From Epilithonimonas tenax DSM 16811 (GTDB lineage Bacteria > Bacteroidota > Bacteroidia > Flavobacteriales > Weeksellaceae), in NCBI RefSeq assembly GCF_000428485.1, contig NZ_AUAA01000006.1, positions 1 to 64,000 on the forward strand: DNA of 64,000 nucleotides, in the 5' to 3' direction. The notes beneath the pieces are model-generated. The model saw nothing but the letters and a program-made list of their open reading frames with translations, was not told where the DNA came from and did not search any database. This document shows positions 1 through 9,380 of this stretch, piece after piece. The first letter of the stretch is position 1, and each line of letters starts with the position of its first letter. The translations under genes and the position numbers were made by a program.

Positions 1-188
1 GAATTAGAGAGGTATCTAAACAACTGATATTCTGAATCTATCGATAAATATTCCGCAGAAATATTTATTGCAATGAGCTCTAAATCAGATAATTTTGGTT
101 TAATTGGTTTGAAATAAAAATTTTCTTTGATGGTTAATTTTCTTAATTCCTTTAAAATAAAATCGTAAATTGCATCTAGGTTATTCAT
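1..188 (-). CDS. IS982-family transposase, N-terminal part (cut by window edge)
   Basis: The reverse strand opens with ATG at 188 and stays open to position 1 (62 codons), so the gene continues outside the window. The translation begins MNNLDAIYDFILKEL and contains SDLELIAINISAEYLSIDSE. I recognise this as the conserved N-terminal segment of IS982-type DDE transposases, in which SDLEvIALnlTAEylsiD is typical. The family moves a roughly 1 kb insertion sequence by DNA cleavage and strand transfer. The catalytic DDE residues lie outside the visible part, so whether the element is intact cannot be judged. It is separated from gcvP by AT-rich sequence that should contain the element end. The family call is from memory of the motif. 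Confidence 0.72.
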   Translation of the reverse strand, partial: MNNLDAIYDFILKELRKLTIKENFYFKPIKPKLSDLELIAINISAEYLSIDSEYQLFRYLSN

Positions 189-306
189 AACGTATTAGAT
201 TGATAGTCAATACAATATACGAAATTTTCGTATTATGAGTAACCTTTTTTATAATGCACTACGGGTTAAAAATATAAATTCTAATATCTAAAGTCTAGCT
301 TCTATC
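189..306. other. Putative IS982 left end and gcvP downstream region
   Basis: This spacer lies between the transposase start and the gcvP stop. Read on the minus strand it holds an AACCCGTAGTGCATTATAAA stretch (positions 248-267) that could be the terminal inverted repeat of the IS. The matching right end is outside the window, so neither the terminus nor a target duplication can be confirmed. Confidence 0.3.
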
Positions 307-3165
307 CTACATATAAGCCTCTATTGGCTCGCAGGTACAGATTAGGTTTCTGTCGCCGTACGCTTCATCTATTCTCGCCACGGTTGCAAAGAATTTGTGC
401 GTTCTTACCCACTCCAGTGGATACGCTGCTTTTTCTCTACCGTATGGTTTGTCCCAGGAATCTGAGATAACCAATTGCTCTGTGTGAGGCGCGTTTTTCA
501 GAACATTATTATCTCTGTCTGCATCGCCGTTTGCAATCTCGTCAATTTCTTTTTTGATGCTGATCAGCGCTTCAGCAAATCTGTCGATCTCGTCCTTATT
601 TTCGGACTCGGTTGGTTCTATCATCAGTGTTCCAGCGACAGGGAAACTCACTGTAGGTGCGTGGAAACCATAATCCATCAATCGTTTTGCAATATCAGCT
701 ACCTCTATTCCCAAAATTTTGAACTGACGGAAGTCTACGATACATTCGTGCGCTACTCTGCCTTTCTCATTCGCATAAAGGATTGGAAAATGCTCAGCCA
801 AGATCTCTTTCAGATAATTAGCATTCAGTATGGCGTGTTCTGTCGCTTTCTTAAGACCAGAAGTTCCCAGCATTTTGATATAAGCGTAAGAGATGTTCAG
901 GATCAAACCAGAACCGTACGGTGCTGCAGAAATCCCTTCGATCGCTTCTTTACCTCCAATCTGGATGTTTGCATTGGTTGGCAAGAATGGAACCAAATGT
1001 TCTGCCACACAGATCGGGCCAACACCAGGACCACCACCACCGTGAGGGATCGCAAAGGTCTTGTGAAGATTCAGGTGACAGACGTCTGCCCCGATATTCC
1101 CAGGACTTGTGAAACCAACCTGCGCATTCATATTGGCGCCGTCCATATAAACCTGACCGCCGTGATCGTGTGTTAGTTTTGTAATTTCTTTGATATTCGC
1201 ATCGAAGAATCCGTAAGTAGATGGATACGTGATCATCACCGCTGACAAATTCTGAGAATGCGCCTCTGTTTTCGCTTTGAAATCTTCAAAATCAATTTCG
1301 CCGCTTTCCAGATTCTTCACCACTACGATTTTCATTCCGGCCATCGCAGCAGATGCAGGATTGGTTCCGTGTGCAGACTGAGGGATCAGAACAATGTCTC
1401 TGTGGCCTTGGCCGCGGTTTTTGTGGTATTCTCTGATGACCATTAGTCCTGCATATTCGCCTTGTGCACCAGAGTTTGGCTGTAGAGACGTTCCGGCAAA
1501 ACCTGTGATCTCAGCAAGGTCTTTCTCCAATTCTTTGATCATTTCCTGATAACCGCCAGCTTGTTCTGTTGGTACAAATGGGTGAACACTTCCCCATTCT
1601 CCCCAAGATAAAGGGATCATCTGAGTGGCAGCGTTCAATTTCATTGTACAAGATCCAAGCGAAATCATAGAATGTGTCAATGATAGATCTTTTCTTTCCA
1701 GACGCTTGATGTATCTCATCAATTCTGTCTCCGTATGGTATTTATTGAATACTTCTTCTTTTAAGATCTGATCTTCTCTCAGCAATTCAGTTGGAATTGA
1801 ATATTCTTCTTTCAAAGTCACTTTGTAGCCTTGTTTCCCTTTGAACTGAGCGAATGCTTCGATCAATTGGTTCAGTTTGTCAACAGTCGTTGTTTCGTTG
1901 ATGGAAATACTCACGATGCCTTGAGAGAAATAATTAAGATTAATCTTCTGATCTCTCATTTTCATTCTTAAAGAAGATTTTTCCTCCTCGTGCAATCTGA
2001 ATTTCACGGTGTCAAAAACTGGCTCGTCTACAATATCATAACCTAAAACTTTCAGCGCATCGCCCAAAGCATTTGTTTTGAAATGGATTTGATCCGCGAT
2101 AAACTCCAGCCCTTTAGGACCGTGATAAACAGCATACATACCTGCCATTACCGCAAGAAGCACTTGAGCTGTACAGATGTTAGACGTTGCTCTTTCTCTT
2201 TTGATGTGTTGCTCTCTGGTTTGTAGCGCCATTCTTAGTGCACGCTTACCGTACATATCCTGAGACACCCCGATAATTCTACCAGGAATATCTCTTTTAT
2301 AGCCTTCCTTACAAGTGAAGAATGCGGCGTGAGGACCACCGTAACCCATTGGGATCCCAAATCGTTGTGAAGTTCCAACAGCGCAGTCTGCGCCCATATC
2401 AGCTGGAGATTTCAGCTTTACCAAAGCCATCGGGTCACAAGCTACAACTACCTGAAGATTGAATTCTTTGTAATAAGTAATGTTTTCCGTATAGTCCAGA
2501 ACGATTCCGTTTTTCCCTGGATATTGCAATAAAACCCCGAAGTATGAATCATTGAATTGGTGATTCACATGATTACCTACAATCACATCAATACCAAGAC
2601 CTTCCGCTTTAGTTTTGAGAACAGAAACGGTCTGTGGCAATACGAGATCTGAGATGAAAAACTTGGTTGAATTAGCTTTCTTCTGATCCTTGGTTCTGTT
2701 GTTAAAGAACATATGCATTGCTTCTGCTGCAGCGGTCGATTCATCCAGAAGAGAGGCATTGGCCAAAGGAAAACCTGTCAGGTCAGACATTACAGTCTGG
2801 TAATTGAGCAAAGCTTCCAATCTCCCTTGTGCAATCTCAGCCTGGTAAGGCGTGTAAGCCGTGTACCAGCTTGGGTTTTCCAGAATGTTTCTCTGGATCG
2901 GAGAAGGCAAAATAGTGTTGTGGTATCCAAAACCGATGTAGTTATCGAAATTCAGATTCTTGGATGCCAGTTCCTTGGAATGCAATAGCATCTCATACTC
3001 CGAAAGTGGCTCCGAAATATCCAGATCCTTCTCCAGCCTGATGGCATCCGGAATGGTTTGTGAGATGAGTTCTTCAATACTCGCTGCTCCTACTTTCTTC
3101 AGCATTTCCGCTTTATCAGACTCATTAAGGCTGATGTGACGATTTACGAATTGTTGTGTATTCAT
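307..3165 (-). CDS. gcvP: Glycine dehydrogenase (decarboxylating), P-protein of the glycine cleavage system
   Basis: This PLP enzyme decarboxylates glycine and passes the aminomethyl group to the lipoyl arm of GcvH in the cytosol. The 952 residues match the usual full-length single-chain (fused) P-protein of about 950. It has two homologous aminotransferase-like halves. The PLP lysine is K702 within LNLHKTFAIPHGGGGPG, and GSCTMKLNAA marks the start of the second half. The ATG at 3165 is followed by QQFVNRHISLNESD, the usual beginning. No gcvT or gcvH lies nearby, so the system is dispersed here. No glycine riboswitch was recognised in the upstream 130 bp. The gene appears intact. Confidence 0.97.
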   Translation of the reverse strand: MNTQQFVNRHISLNESDKAEMLKKVGAASIEELISQTIPDAIRLEKDLDISEPLSEYEMLLHSKELASKNLNFDNYIGFGYHNTILPSPIQRNILENPSWYTAYTPYQAEIAQGRLEALLNYQTVMSDLTGFPLANASLLDESTAAAEAMHMFFNNRTKDQKKANSTKFFISDLVLPQTVSVLKTKAEGLGIDVIVGNHVNHQFNDSYFGVLLQYPGKNGIVLDYTENITYYKEFNLQVVVACDPMALVKLKSPADMGADCAVGTSQRFGIPMGYGGPHAAFFTCKEGYKRDIPGRIIGVSQDMYGKRALRMALQTREQHIKRERATSNICTAQVLLAVMAGMYAVYHGPKGLEFIADQIHFKTNALGDALKVLGYDIVDEPVFDTVKFRLHEEEKSSLRMKMRDQKINLNYFSQGIVSISINETTTVDKLNQLIEAFAQFKGKQGYKVTLKEEYSIPTELLREDQILKEEVFNKYHTETELMRYIKRLERKDLSLTHSMISLGSCTMKLNAATQMIPLSWGEWGSVHPFVPTEQAGGYQEMIKELEKDLAEITGFAGTSLQPNSGAQGEYAGLMVIREYHKNRGQGHRDIVLIPQSAHGTNPASAAMAGMKIVVVKNLESGEIDFEDFKAKTEAHSQNLSAVMITYPSTYGFFDANIKEITKLTHDHGGQVYMDGANMNAQVGFTSPGNIGADVCHLNLHKTFAIPHGGGGPGVGPICVAEHLVPFLPTNANIQIGGKEAIEGISAAPYGSGLILNISYAYIKMLGTSGLKKATEHAILNANYLKEILAEHFPILYANEKGRVAHECIVDFRQFKILGIEVADIAKRLMDYGFHAPTVSFPVAGTLMIEPTESENKDEIDRFAEALISIKKEIDEIANGDADRDNNVLKNAPHTEQLVISDSWDKPYGREKAAYPLEWVRTHKFFATVARIDEAYGDRNLICTCEPIEAYM

Positions 3166-3298
3166 TTATAAAACTTCAAATTAGATTCTTATTATAAGGC
3201 TTGTAAATTTAATCAATTTTCGAAATATTGCTAGGCCTAAAATTTGATAAAAACTATCGTTCCAATATCATTTTTTATAGCAGATTGATATGGTCATG

Positions 3299-5059
3299 TT
3301 ATTTGTTATAAATCAAATTGATTTTGTCCGCATATTTTTCGAGAACGATATTCCGTTTAATTTTTAAAGTTGGTGTGATCTCGCCGCTTTGGATCTCAAA
3401 ATCCGCTGGCATCAAGATAAATTTCTTAATCTTCTCAAAGCCAGAAAGATTCACCTGAATGTCATCAATCAGCTGATGATAGAATGCGTGGATCTTTTCG
3501 TTATCCACGATCTCTTTCCAGTTGGTAAAGGGAATATTCATTGTTTTTAATTTTTCCTCCAGCGTTTCAAAATTAGGAACAATCAGGGCAGAAACAAATG
3601 GTTTATCATCCGCTATCAGCAAAATATGATTGATATAACTGTTGTTGGAAAACATATTTTCAATTGGCTGAGGCGCAATATACTTGCCGTTGGAGGTTTT
3701 CATCAGATCTTTGATTCTGTCTGTAATCGTCAGGTGTCCTTCTGCATCAATCACGCCTGCATCGCCGGTTTTCATCCAGCCATCTTCTGTAAAGATCTTG
3801 GCCGTTTCTTGCGGATTTTTATAATAGCCTTTCATCACGCCGCTACCTTTCACGAGGATCTCATCATTCTCTCCGATCTTGATCTCAGAATCACCCAAGA
3901 GTTTTCCTGCCGTTCCGTATTTGTATTTTGTAAAAGGAAAAGCCGTAACTGTTGCAGTGGTTTCTGTCATCCCGTACCCTACTGTGATATGGATTCCCAT
4001 GGCATCAAAAAACGCCGTCACTTCTGATGAGATAGATGCACCGCCACAAGGCATAAACCAAAGTCTTTCGCCTAATTTGGCTTTGATTTTATTAAAAACC
4101 AACGCATTTGCGACCTTGTATTTTTGATTTAGCAGAAAAGGGACAGTCTGTTGATTTCGTTTTCTTTCCGAAACCTGAGTTCCTGTTTCAATAGCCCAGG
4201 CAAAGATCTTTTTTTTGGTTGGAGAGGCAGTAGCCAGCATTTCATTGATGCCTGCATATATCTTTTGATAGAATCTGGGAACAGAACACATCGTCGTAGG
4301 CTTCACTTCCTGTAAGGCGCTCGCAATGAGTTTTGGATTTTCCAGAAAGCTGACTTTGGCGCCCAAAGAAAAACAGAACAAGGTCCAACATCTTTCGAAA
4401 ACGTGACTTAATGGTAAAAAGGCCAAGGACTGCTCTTTCTCAAAATCTTTGAAATCAAAAAAGTCAACGTGGGCATCAAATACTTTTTGGAAGTTCCCGT
4501 GGGTCAACATCACACCTTTTGGGATTCCGGAGGTTCCCGAGGTGTAAATAATGGTCGCCAAATCTTCATCAGACCTTTCAACAATCTGAAATTTGTCAGA
4601 AGCTTGCTCAATAAAATCCGCTAAAAAGAAAGACCGATCCTTTAAAGTAAAATTTTTCTTCGCCGCTATAACAACCTCTATACCAGATGTTTGATCCAAC
4701 AGACTGTGGCAGATTTCATACTGTTCTTGATCACCCGTGAGTATGATTTTCGGCTCCGCGTGATTGATGATGTACTCTACCTGATCTGTACCATTCGTAG
4801 AATAGATAGGAACCGTCACAGCGCCAATGGCAAGCGTTGCAACATCCATAATGATCCATTCCGGAGAATTGTCTGCATAGATGGCTACTCTGTCATTTTC
4901 TTTGACACCAGCGTCTACCAATGCATTAGCAGTCCGGAAAACCATCTGCTTGAATCGCATCCAAGTCAGCTCCTTCCATTCATTATCTTTTTTGAATCCT
5001 ACAGCAGCTTTCTGTGGAAATCGTTTGGTGTTCTTATTCAGAAATTCCGAAATGTTCAT
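3299..5059 (-). CDS. Long-chain fatty-acid-CoA ligase (AMP-forming)
   Basis: A 586-residue member of the ANL adenylating superfamily, predicted to activate fatty acids to acyl-CoA through an acyl-AMP intermediate. The P-loop-like motif IIYTSGTSGIPKGVMLTHGN lies near residues 166-185, and GYGMTETTATV (adenine-binding and motif II) near 356. TGDAGVIDAEGHLTITDRIKD follows, and the C-terminal catalytic lysine should lie in the last 50 residues. No transmembrane segment is evident. Its ATG overlaps the stop of the upstream epimerase gene by one base (TAATG), so the two are probably translated as a coupled pair. Substrate chain length cannot be read from sequence. The family call is firm. Confidence 0.92.
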   Translation of the reverse strand: MNISEFLNKNTKRFPQKAAVGFKKDNEWKELTWMRFKQMVFRTANALVDAGVKENDRVAIYADNSPEWIIMDVATLAIGAVTVPIYSTNGTDQVEYIINHAEPKIILTGDQEQYEICHSLLDQTSGIEVVIAAKKNFTLKDRSFFLADFIEQASDKFQIVERSDEDLATIIYTSGTSGIPKGVMLTHGNFQKVFDAHVDFFDFKDFEKEQSLAFLPLSHVFERCWTLFCFSLGAKVSFLENPKLIASALQEVKPTTMCSVPRFYQKIYAGINEMLATASPTKKKIFAWAIETGTQVSERKRNQQTVPFLLNQKYKVANALVFNKIKAKLGERLWFMPCGGASISSEVTAFFDAMGIHITVGYGMTETTATVTAFPFTKYKYGTAGKLLGDSEIKIGENDEILVKGSGVMKGYYKNPQETAKIFTEDGWMKTGDAGVIDAEGHLTITDRIKDLMKTSNGKYIAPQPIENMFSNNSYINHILLIADDKPFVSALIVPNFETLEEKLKTMNIPFTNWKEIVDNEKIHAFYHQLIDDIQVNLSGFEKIKKFILMPADFEIQSGEITPTLKIKRNIVLEKYADKINLIYNK

Positions 5060-6069
5060 TAATTAGATTTTATAATGCTCTTAGCATAATTTTTTAGGTG
5101 AAAATCTACACTTTTATCGATTGGAATGAAAGTATAATTCAGAGTTTCACGGATTTTTTTATTGGTAATTTTTGAGTCAGATTTGATCGTTTCTACATTG
5201 GTTCTATTTCCAAGCTTCAGGATCGGGATGCACCAGCCCAAGATGGCAGAGAAAAACGGAAGCAGATCCAATACTGAATTCGGTATCAGTTTCGCAGGTT
5301 TTTTATTAAAAGTCTGGCGAACTTTATCCGCCAACTGTTTGTATTTTACATTCTCAGAGCTTAGGATAAAGCGCTGTCCAAAGATGGATTTTTCCATTAA
5401 TTCGATAGCGATTTGGGCAACATCTCTTACATCTACATAAGCTGTAGAACCAGGAAAAGTAAAGCCATTGGACATTTCCTTGAAAAGTTTGCCGCTGCTG
5501 TGTTGCCAGTTTCCGGAACCTATGATCAAACCAGGATTGATGATCACGGTATTAAGGCCTTCATATTGAGAACGCCAGACTTCCATCTCGGAAAGATATT
5601 TGGAAATGGCATAGTTCGAATGATCCAGTTTTTCATTAAAATCAGAATTCTCATCCATTTCACCAGCTTCATTCAATCCATCCAAGACGGCGATGGAACT
5701 GACGAAAAGAAACTTTTTAACCTGTAAGGGATCGATGGCGAAGAGCAATTTCTCTGTGGCTTCGGAATTATTTTTGTACAATTCTTTTTCCGCTTTTGGA
5801 TTGAAACTGACTTTTGCAGCGCAATGATAAACTTCATCCACACCTTGCAAAGCGGTTTCTATAGAGGTCAAATCTTCAAAATCGATATCTACCCACTGTA
5901 TTTGATCAAAATAACAGTCAGCTTCATCCGTGTAAAACTGGTAAGATTCTTTAACTTCCTGAAGATTGCTGGACTGTCGTTTTGTGGCCCGGACTTTTTT
6001 TCCTTTCTTAAGGAGTTCCAGTGCGATCACGCGTCCTAAAATACCTGTAGCTCCTGTAATCAATATCAT
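5059..6069 (-). CDS. NAD-dependent epimerase/dehydratase (extended SDR)
   Basis: A 336-residue extended short-chain dehydrogenase. The nucleotide-binding motif TGATGILGR occurs at residues 5-13, and the catalytic YxxxK appears as YAISK near residues 152-156, after FVSSIAV at the end of a beta strand. The substrate could be a nucleotide sugar, a dihydroflavonol-like or a steroid-like alcohol; sequence does not decide. It overlaps the upstream 84-residue membrane protein by four bases (ATGA, 6066-6069) and the downstream acyl-CoA ligase by one base. This three-gene operon suggests a role in lipid or envelope metabolism. That pathway link is inference from context only. Confidence 0.85.
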   Translation of the reverse strand: MILITGATGILGRVIALELLKKGKKVRATKRQSSNLQEVKESYQFYTDEADCYFDQIQWVDIDFEDLTSIETALQGVDEVYHCAAKVSFNPKAEKELYKNNSEATEKLLFAIDPLQVKKFLFVSSIAVLDGLNEAGEMDENSDFNEKLDHSNYAISKYLSEMEVWRSQYEGLNTVIINPGLIIGSGNWQHSSGKLFKEMSNGFTFPGSTAYVDVRDVAQIAIELMEKSIFGQRFILSSENVKYKQLADKVRQTFNKKPAKLIPNSVLDLLPFFSAILGWCIPILKLGNRTNVETIKSDSKITNKKIRETLNYTFIPIDKSVDFHLKNYAKSIIKSN

Positions 6070-6320
6070 TCTGCGGCAGATATTTGGGGTTGAATCTCAG
6101 AATTATTTTTAAAAATCTGGATTAATAAAATAGAATTAACTGTAGAATATGCGGAAATAATAGCCACAAAAAACCAGAAGCTTTTGCCTTCTAAAACATA
6201 ATCTCCTTCTCCGGAAAAAGAGTCTCTAAGCACAAGAAACAAGAGTCCTATCAAAAAAAGATTGATAAGCGCTGAAAAATACAAAATGAACTTGTATATA
6301 GTCTCCTGATATTTTTTCAT
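6066..6320 (-). CDS. Small two-helix membrane protein, unknown function
   Basis: An 84-residue protein with two clear hydrophobic segments, roughly residues 11-30 (ILYFSALINLFLIGLLFLVL) and 47-68 (FWFFVAIISAYSTVNSILLI). They are separated by a short acidic loop, and the polar tail ends in SAAE. It overlaps the downstream epimerase gene by ATGA and is the first gene of the epimerase/acyl-CoA ligase operon. I do not recognise a family. Its position suggests an inner-membrane accessory of that operon, but nothing in the sequence shows a specific activity. The ORF is probably real because of the coupled overlap and the regular membrane-protein composition. Confidence 0.7.
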   Translation of the reverse strand: MKKYQETIYKFILYFSALINLFLIGLLFLVLRDSFSGEGDYVLEGKSFWFFVAIISAYSTVNSILLIQIFKNNSEIQPQISAAE

Positions 6321-6391
6321 TGAAGATTTTTACAAAGATAATTTAATTCGGTAAAAAATCCCGCATTCAGGCATTGAAATCTATCAGGAAA

Positions 6392-6532
6392 TTAAGGCGT
6401 GTTTTGTTGCATCAATTCCAAATTTTTATCTAATCTATGGCTTTTCCCAATCACAAGACAACAGAAAATGGTGTCCTGAGATGAGAATAGCGCCCCACTA
6501 AAAATCAGAAGAACTAATATGATCCTTTTCAC
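6392..6532 (-). CDS. 46-residue predicted exported small protein, coupled by GTGA to the upstream hydrolase
   Basis: A short ORF starting at GTG 6532 and ending at TAA 6394-6392. The product begins MKRIILVLLIFSGALFSSQD, a textbook signal-peptide-like N-terminus (basic residues, hydrophobic core, small residues before Q). It continues TIFCCLVIGKSHRLDKN and ends QQNTP. The GTG overlaps the TGA stop of the alpha/beta hydrolase gene as GTGA, the arrangement expected for translational coupling. It would be the last gene of the pdxJ-hydrolase operon. I recognise no family. The mature part would be under 30 residues with two adjacent cysteines. It could be the degraded N-terminus of a longer secreted protein. 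Confidence 0.5.
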   Translation of the reverse strand: MKRIILVLLIFSGALFSSQDTIFCCLVIGKSHRLDKNLELMQQNTP

Positions 6533-7302
6533 AAAATAAAATCCTTCACAGCCGCATTGAAATCGACCGGATTATTGGCCTGAACCCAATGTTCTGCATT
6601 GGCAATCTTGATCACTTTTGAGTCCGGAAATTGTTGTCTGATAAGTAATTCGTCCTGTGGTAATATGTAATTGGAATTGGCGCCGGCAATAAACAAAGTA
6701 GGTCCTTTGAACACCCCAAATCTGATGGCATTGGACACAAACTCCGTGTATTTCTCTGCTAAAGTATTGAGATTGAATCTCCACGCTAGCTTCTTATCAT
6801 CTGTCCAATATAGATTTTTCATCAGGAATTGGATCACAAATATCTCATGAATATATTCGCCCAAAACTTTCTCAACATCTTGCCTTGAAGTGACAGTTTC
6901 AAAATCGACAGTCTGAAGCGCCTTGATAATCCCCTGATGATGTGGCGGATAGGCTTTTGGCGAAATATCTACAACGATCAGTTTATTCAGTTTTTCCGGG
7001 AAATTGATGGCGAACTGCATCACGGCTTTTCCGCCAAGCGAATGGCCGAGCAGATTGGCCTTTTCTATGTTATGGTAGGTCATATAATTCAGAATATCAT
7101 GAGCCAGGTCATCGTGAGACATCGACTCTGAATGAAAACTTCGCCCGTGATTCCTGAGGTCTATCAGGTGCGTTGGCATCAGTTCTCCAAATTCTTTCCC
7201 GAAACTGCCCCAATTGTCCAGCATCCCGAACAAGCCGTGGAATACCAGCAGTGGCGTTTCTGTTCTTTCTTCTCCGTATATTTTTGAGTGTAGGATTTCC
7301 AT
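6529..7302 (-). CDS. Alpha/beta fold hydrolase (YbfF/esterase-like)
   Basis: A 257-residue cytosolic hydrolase. An HG oxyanion motif (VFHGLFGMLDNW) lies near residue 22, followed by the family-typical IDLRNHGRS. The nucleophile elbow is GHSLGG near residue 88, and the catalytic His is in NAEHWVQ near residue 237. This order matches the YbfF/AbhD11-like esterase group, which act on small acyl esters; the natural substrate is unknown. The start lies 16 bp after the pdxJ stop, so the two are very likely co-transcribed. The stop overlaps the start of a tiny ORF. No functional link between pyridoxine synthesis and the hydrolase can be deduced. Confidence 0.9.
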   Translation of the reverse strand: MEILHSKIYGEERTETPLLVFHGLFGMLDNWGSFGKEFGELMPTHLIDLRNHGRSFHSESMSHDDLAHDILNYMTYHNIEKANLLGHSLGGKAVMQFAINFPEKLNKLIVVDISPKAYPPHHQGIIKALQTVDFETVTSRQDVEKVLGEYIHEIFVIQFLMKNLYWTDDKKLAWRFNLNTLAEKYTEFVSNAIRFGVFKGPTLFIAGANSNYILPQDELLIRQQFPDSKVIKIANAEHWVQANNPVDFNAAVKDFIL

Positions 7303-7318
7303 TAATTTTAATTTATTT

Positions 7319-8038
7319 TTACCATTTCGCCAATCTCTTCAAATAAGCCTGCACCGTATTTTCCAGACCAAGATAAAGCGCTTCTGAGATCAAAGCATGA
7401 CCGATGGAAACTTCCAAAAGATTCGGGATATTGTCCGAGAAATATTTTAGATTATCCAAGCTTAGATCGTGCCCAGCATTGATCCCTAAACCAAATTTTT
7501 CGGCTTCAACAGCTGTTTCTACGTAAGATTTGATCGCCTGTTCTTTATCTTTTCGATAATTGGTAGCGTAAGCTTCTGTATAAAGTTCGATCCTGTCTGT
7601 TCCCGTTTCGGCAGCAAATTTTACCATTTCAGGATTTGGATCCAGGAAAATAGACGTTCTGATTCCTGCATTTTTGAATTCGGAAATCACAGCTTTCAGG
7701 AAGTCCAGATGCTTTTCGCAATCCCAGCCAGCGTTGGATGTGATGGCATCGTCGGCGTCCGGAACCAAAGTCACCTGCTCAGGCTTCACTTCCAAAACCA
7801 TATCTATGAAAGGTCTGTGTGGATTACCTTCAATATTGAATTCGGTTTTTACCAACGGTTTCAGGTCGTAAACATCTTTTCTTGTGATATGTCTCTCGTC
7901 CGGCCTTGGATGGATCGTGATGCCCTGCGCTCCAAATCTTTCCAGATCTACCGCCACCTGAGTGACACTTGGCACATCGCCTCCTCTGGCATTTCTAATG
8001 GTCGCGATCTTATTAATATTGACACTTAGTTTTGTCAT
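7319..8038 (-). CDS. pdxJ: Pyridoxine 5'-phosphate synthase
   Basis: PdxJ condenses 1-deoxy-xylulose 5-phosphate with 3-amino-2-oxopropyl phosphate to make pyridoxine 5'-phosphate (DXP-dependent vitamin B6 pathway, cytosol). The 239-residue length is standard. Diagnostic stretches are [17 protein letters not shown] at the N-terminus, [13 protein letters not shown] near residues 40-52, [13 protein letters not shown] near 145 and [11 protein letters not shown] near 190. It is a TIM-barrel protein forming octamers in the known family. It leads a short operon with the alpha/beta hydrolase gene 16 bp downstream. The start is the ATG at 8038. Intact, and a confident call. Confidence 0.97.
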   Translation of the reverse strand: MTKLSVNINKIATIRNARGGDVPSVTQVAVDLERFGAQGITIHPRPDERHITRKDVYDLKPLVKTEFNIEGNPHRPFIDMVLEVKPEQVTLVPDADDAITSNAGWDCEKHLDFLKAVISEFKNAGIRTSIFLDPNPEMVKFAAETGTDRIELYTEAYATNYRKDKEQAIKSYVETAVEAEKFGLGINAGHDLSLDNLKYFSDNIPNLLEVSIGHALISEALYLGLENTVQAYLKRLAKW

Positions 8039-8099
8039 AACTTTTTATAATTGGTAATTGATGTATAAGGCTATTTTTGTCTGTAACGCTTAAATTGTC

Positions 8100-9353
8100 T
8101 TAGGCTTTCTGAACAATATCAAGTTCAAACTCTTTAGCAGCCGACAACAGATGATCAAAGATATCGGACTGTATATTTTCATATTTTTCTGTATCGGCTT
8201 CGGTGGCGAAACAGTAGATTTCCAGCGGCAAACCTTCCGGCATACTTTGAAGCTGTCTTACAAGGATGATTTCGTTTTGGTCGATCTGGTTATTATGATT
8301 AAGATAATTCTGAACATATTTCCGGAAAACCCCGATATTGGTCAATTGGGTTCCATTGATAATTTCATCGGGATTTTCTAATGAGTTTTTCTCTTCACTG
8401 ATCTCTTTTTCTTTAAGATTAAGATACGTTTTTATGAGATTGATCTTCTTCAAACGCTCCATGAGATCGTCATCGACAAACTTCAAGGATTTCATATTGA
8501 ACATAATCGATTTCTTGATTCTTCGGGTGTTCTCGTCAGAAATGACTTGGTAATTTTTAATTTCAGTTGTGAGCAAATCATAGGTCGGAATCGTGGAAAT
8601 GGTTTTGTCAAAGTTTTTAATTTTTGTGGTCAAAAGGTCTATGCCTTCTATGTTTCCTTCTATGTTATATTTGGGGATCGCCACCCAGTCGCCTGGTTTC
8701 AAATTCTTGGACGTTGCCACGTGGATCCCGGTTACAAAACCTAAAATTGTATCGCGGAAAATCAAAACAATGACTGCTGTAATAGCTCCCAAACTACCTA
8801 AAACAGTGCTACTTGCGATCCCAAATACCACACAAATCGCGATGACCGCAAAAATGAATGTCCCAAAAATCTTGATGGTCTGGGAAATGGAATTGATGGC
8901 AAGAATTTTATAATAATCTTTCTTGATCTCATAATACGTCTGCAAAACCCGGATAAACTTAAAGGCCATATTCGCGATCGTCAAAACAATCAGAAAATCC
9001 ACCAGCCTTTCCAGAAAAACGAAACTTTTTGGATGTCTGTAAAATATGGAAAACAAAGCATAATTTCCAAAAGCCAAAGCCAGGATGTTCGCGACGGAAC
9101 TGGTAACCCGGGCTTTATAAATGGACTTCATCACAGGAAATTTCTCCTTGTCAAAAAAGAATCGGAAAACAAAATTGATCAGATTTTTTAAAAGAAAAGC
9201 CAGAAGGAGGATGAGTCCTATAAAAAAAAAGAATTTCGAAAAGATCTGACCAAAAAGAACCAGATCATCGGGCAGAAAATCTCTGCAAAAGAAATGGATC
9301 TCATCACTTATCTGCTGTAGAAAATCTTTGTAATCTATAAGTTCATCTTTCAT
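8100..9353 (-). CDS. MscS-family mechanosensitive channel
   Basis: A 417-residue small-conductance mechanosensitive channel relative, gating an ion-permeable pore during osmotic downshift. Hydrophobic segments lie at about residues 30-50, 75-95, 105-125 and 160-180. The pore-lining TM3 region is GSLGAITAVIVLIFRDTILGF, near residues 182-203, with alternating small residues. Next comes the beta domain (PGDWVAIPKYNIEGNIEGIDLLTTKI), then a longer-than-minimal C-terminal region, reminiscent of YbdG-like MscM proteins. An ideal -7 box, TATATTTG, lies upstream on the minus strand at 9388-9381. Divergently oriented to the DUF456 gene. The YbdG comparison is a guess from the length and C-terminal extension. 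Confidence 0.9.
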   Translation of the reverse strand: MKDELIDYKDFLQQISDEIHFFCRDFLPDDLVLFGQIFSKFFFFIGLILLLAFLLKNLINFVFRFFFDKEKFPVMKSIYKARVTSSVANILALAFGNYALFSIFYRHPKSFVFLERLVDFLIVLTIANMAFKFIRVLQTYYEIKKDYYKILAINSISQTIKIFGTFIFAVIAICVVFGIASSTVLGSLGAITAVIVLIFRDTILGFVTGIHVATSKNLKPGDWVAIPKYNIEGNIEGIDLLTTKIKNFDKTISTIPTYDLLTTEIKNYQVISDENTRRIKKSIMFNMKSLKFVDDDLMERLKKINLIKTYLNLKEKEISEEKNSLENPDEIINGTQLTNIGVFRKYVQNYLNHNNQIDQNEIILVRQLQSMPEGLPLEIYCFATEADTEKYENIQSDIFDHLLSAAKEFELDIVQKA

Positions 9354-9380
9354 TTGAAGTTATTATTTTGTTTTACGGGT

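Noticed and set aside
475-1176. Plus-strand ORF of 233 codons opposite gcvP
   Set aside because: It is the antisense of the well-supported gcvP and its translation is cysteine- and histidine-rich noise without a recognisable family.
3166-3298. Possible glycine riboswitch before gcvP
   Set aside because: The 5' region of gcvP is only AT-rich sequence and lacks the paired, GC-conserved core of that aptamer as far as I can see by eye.
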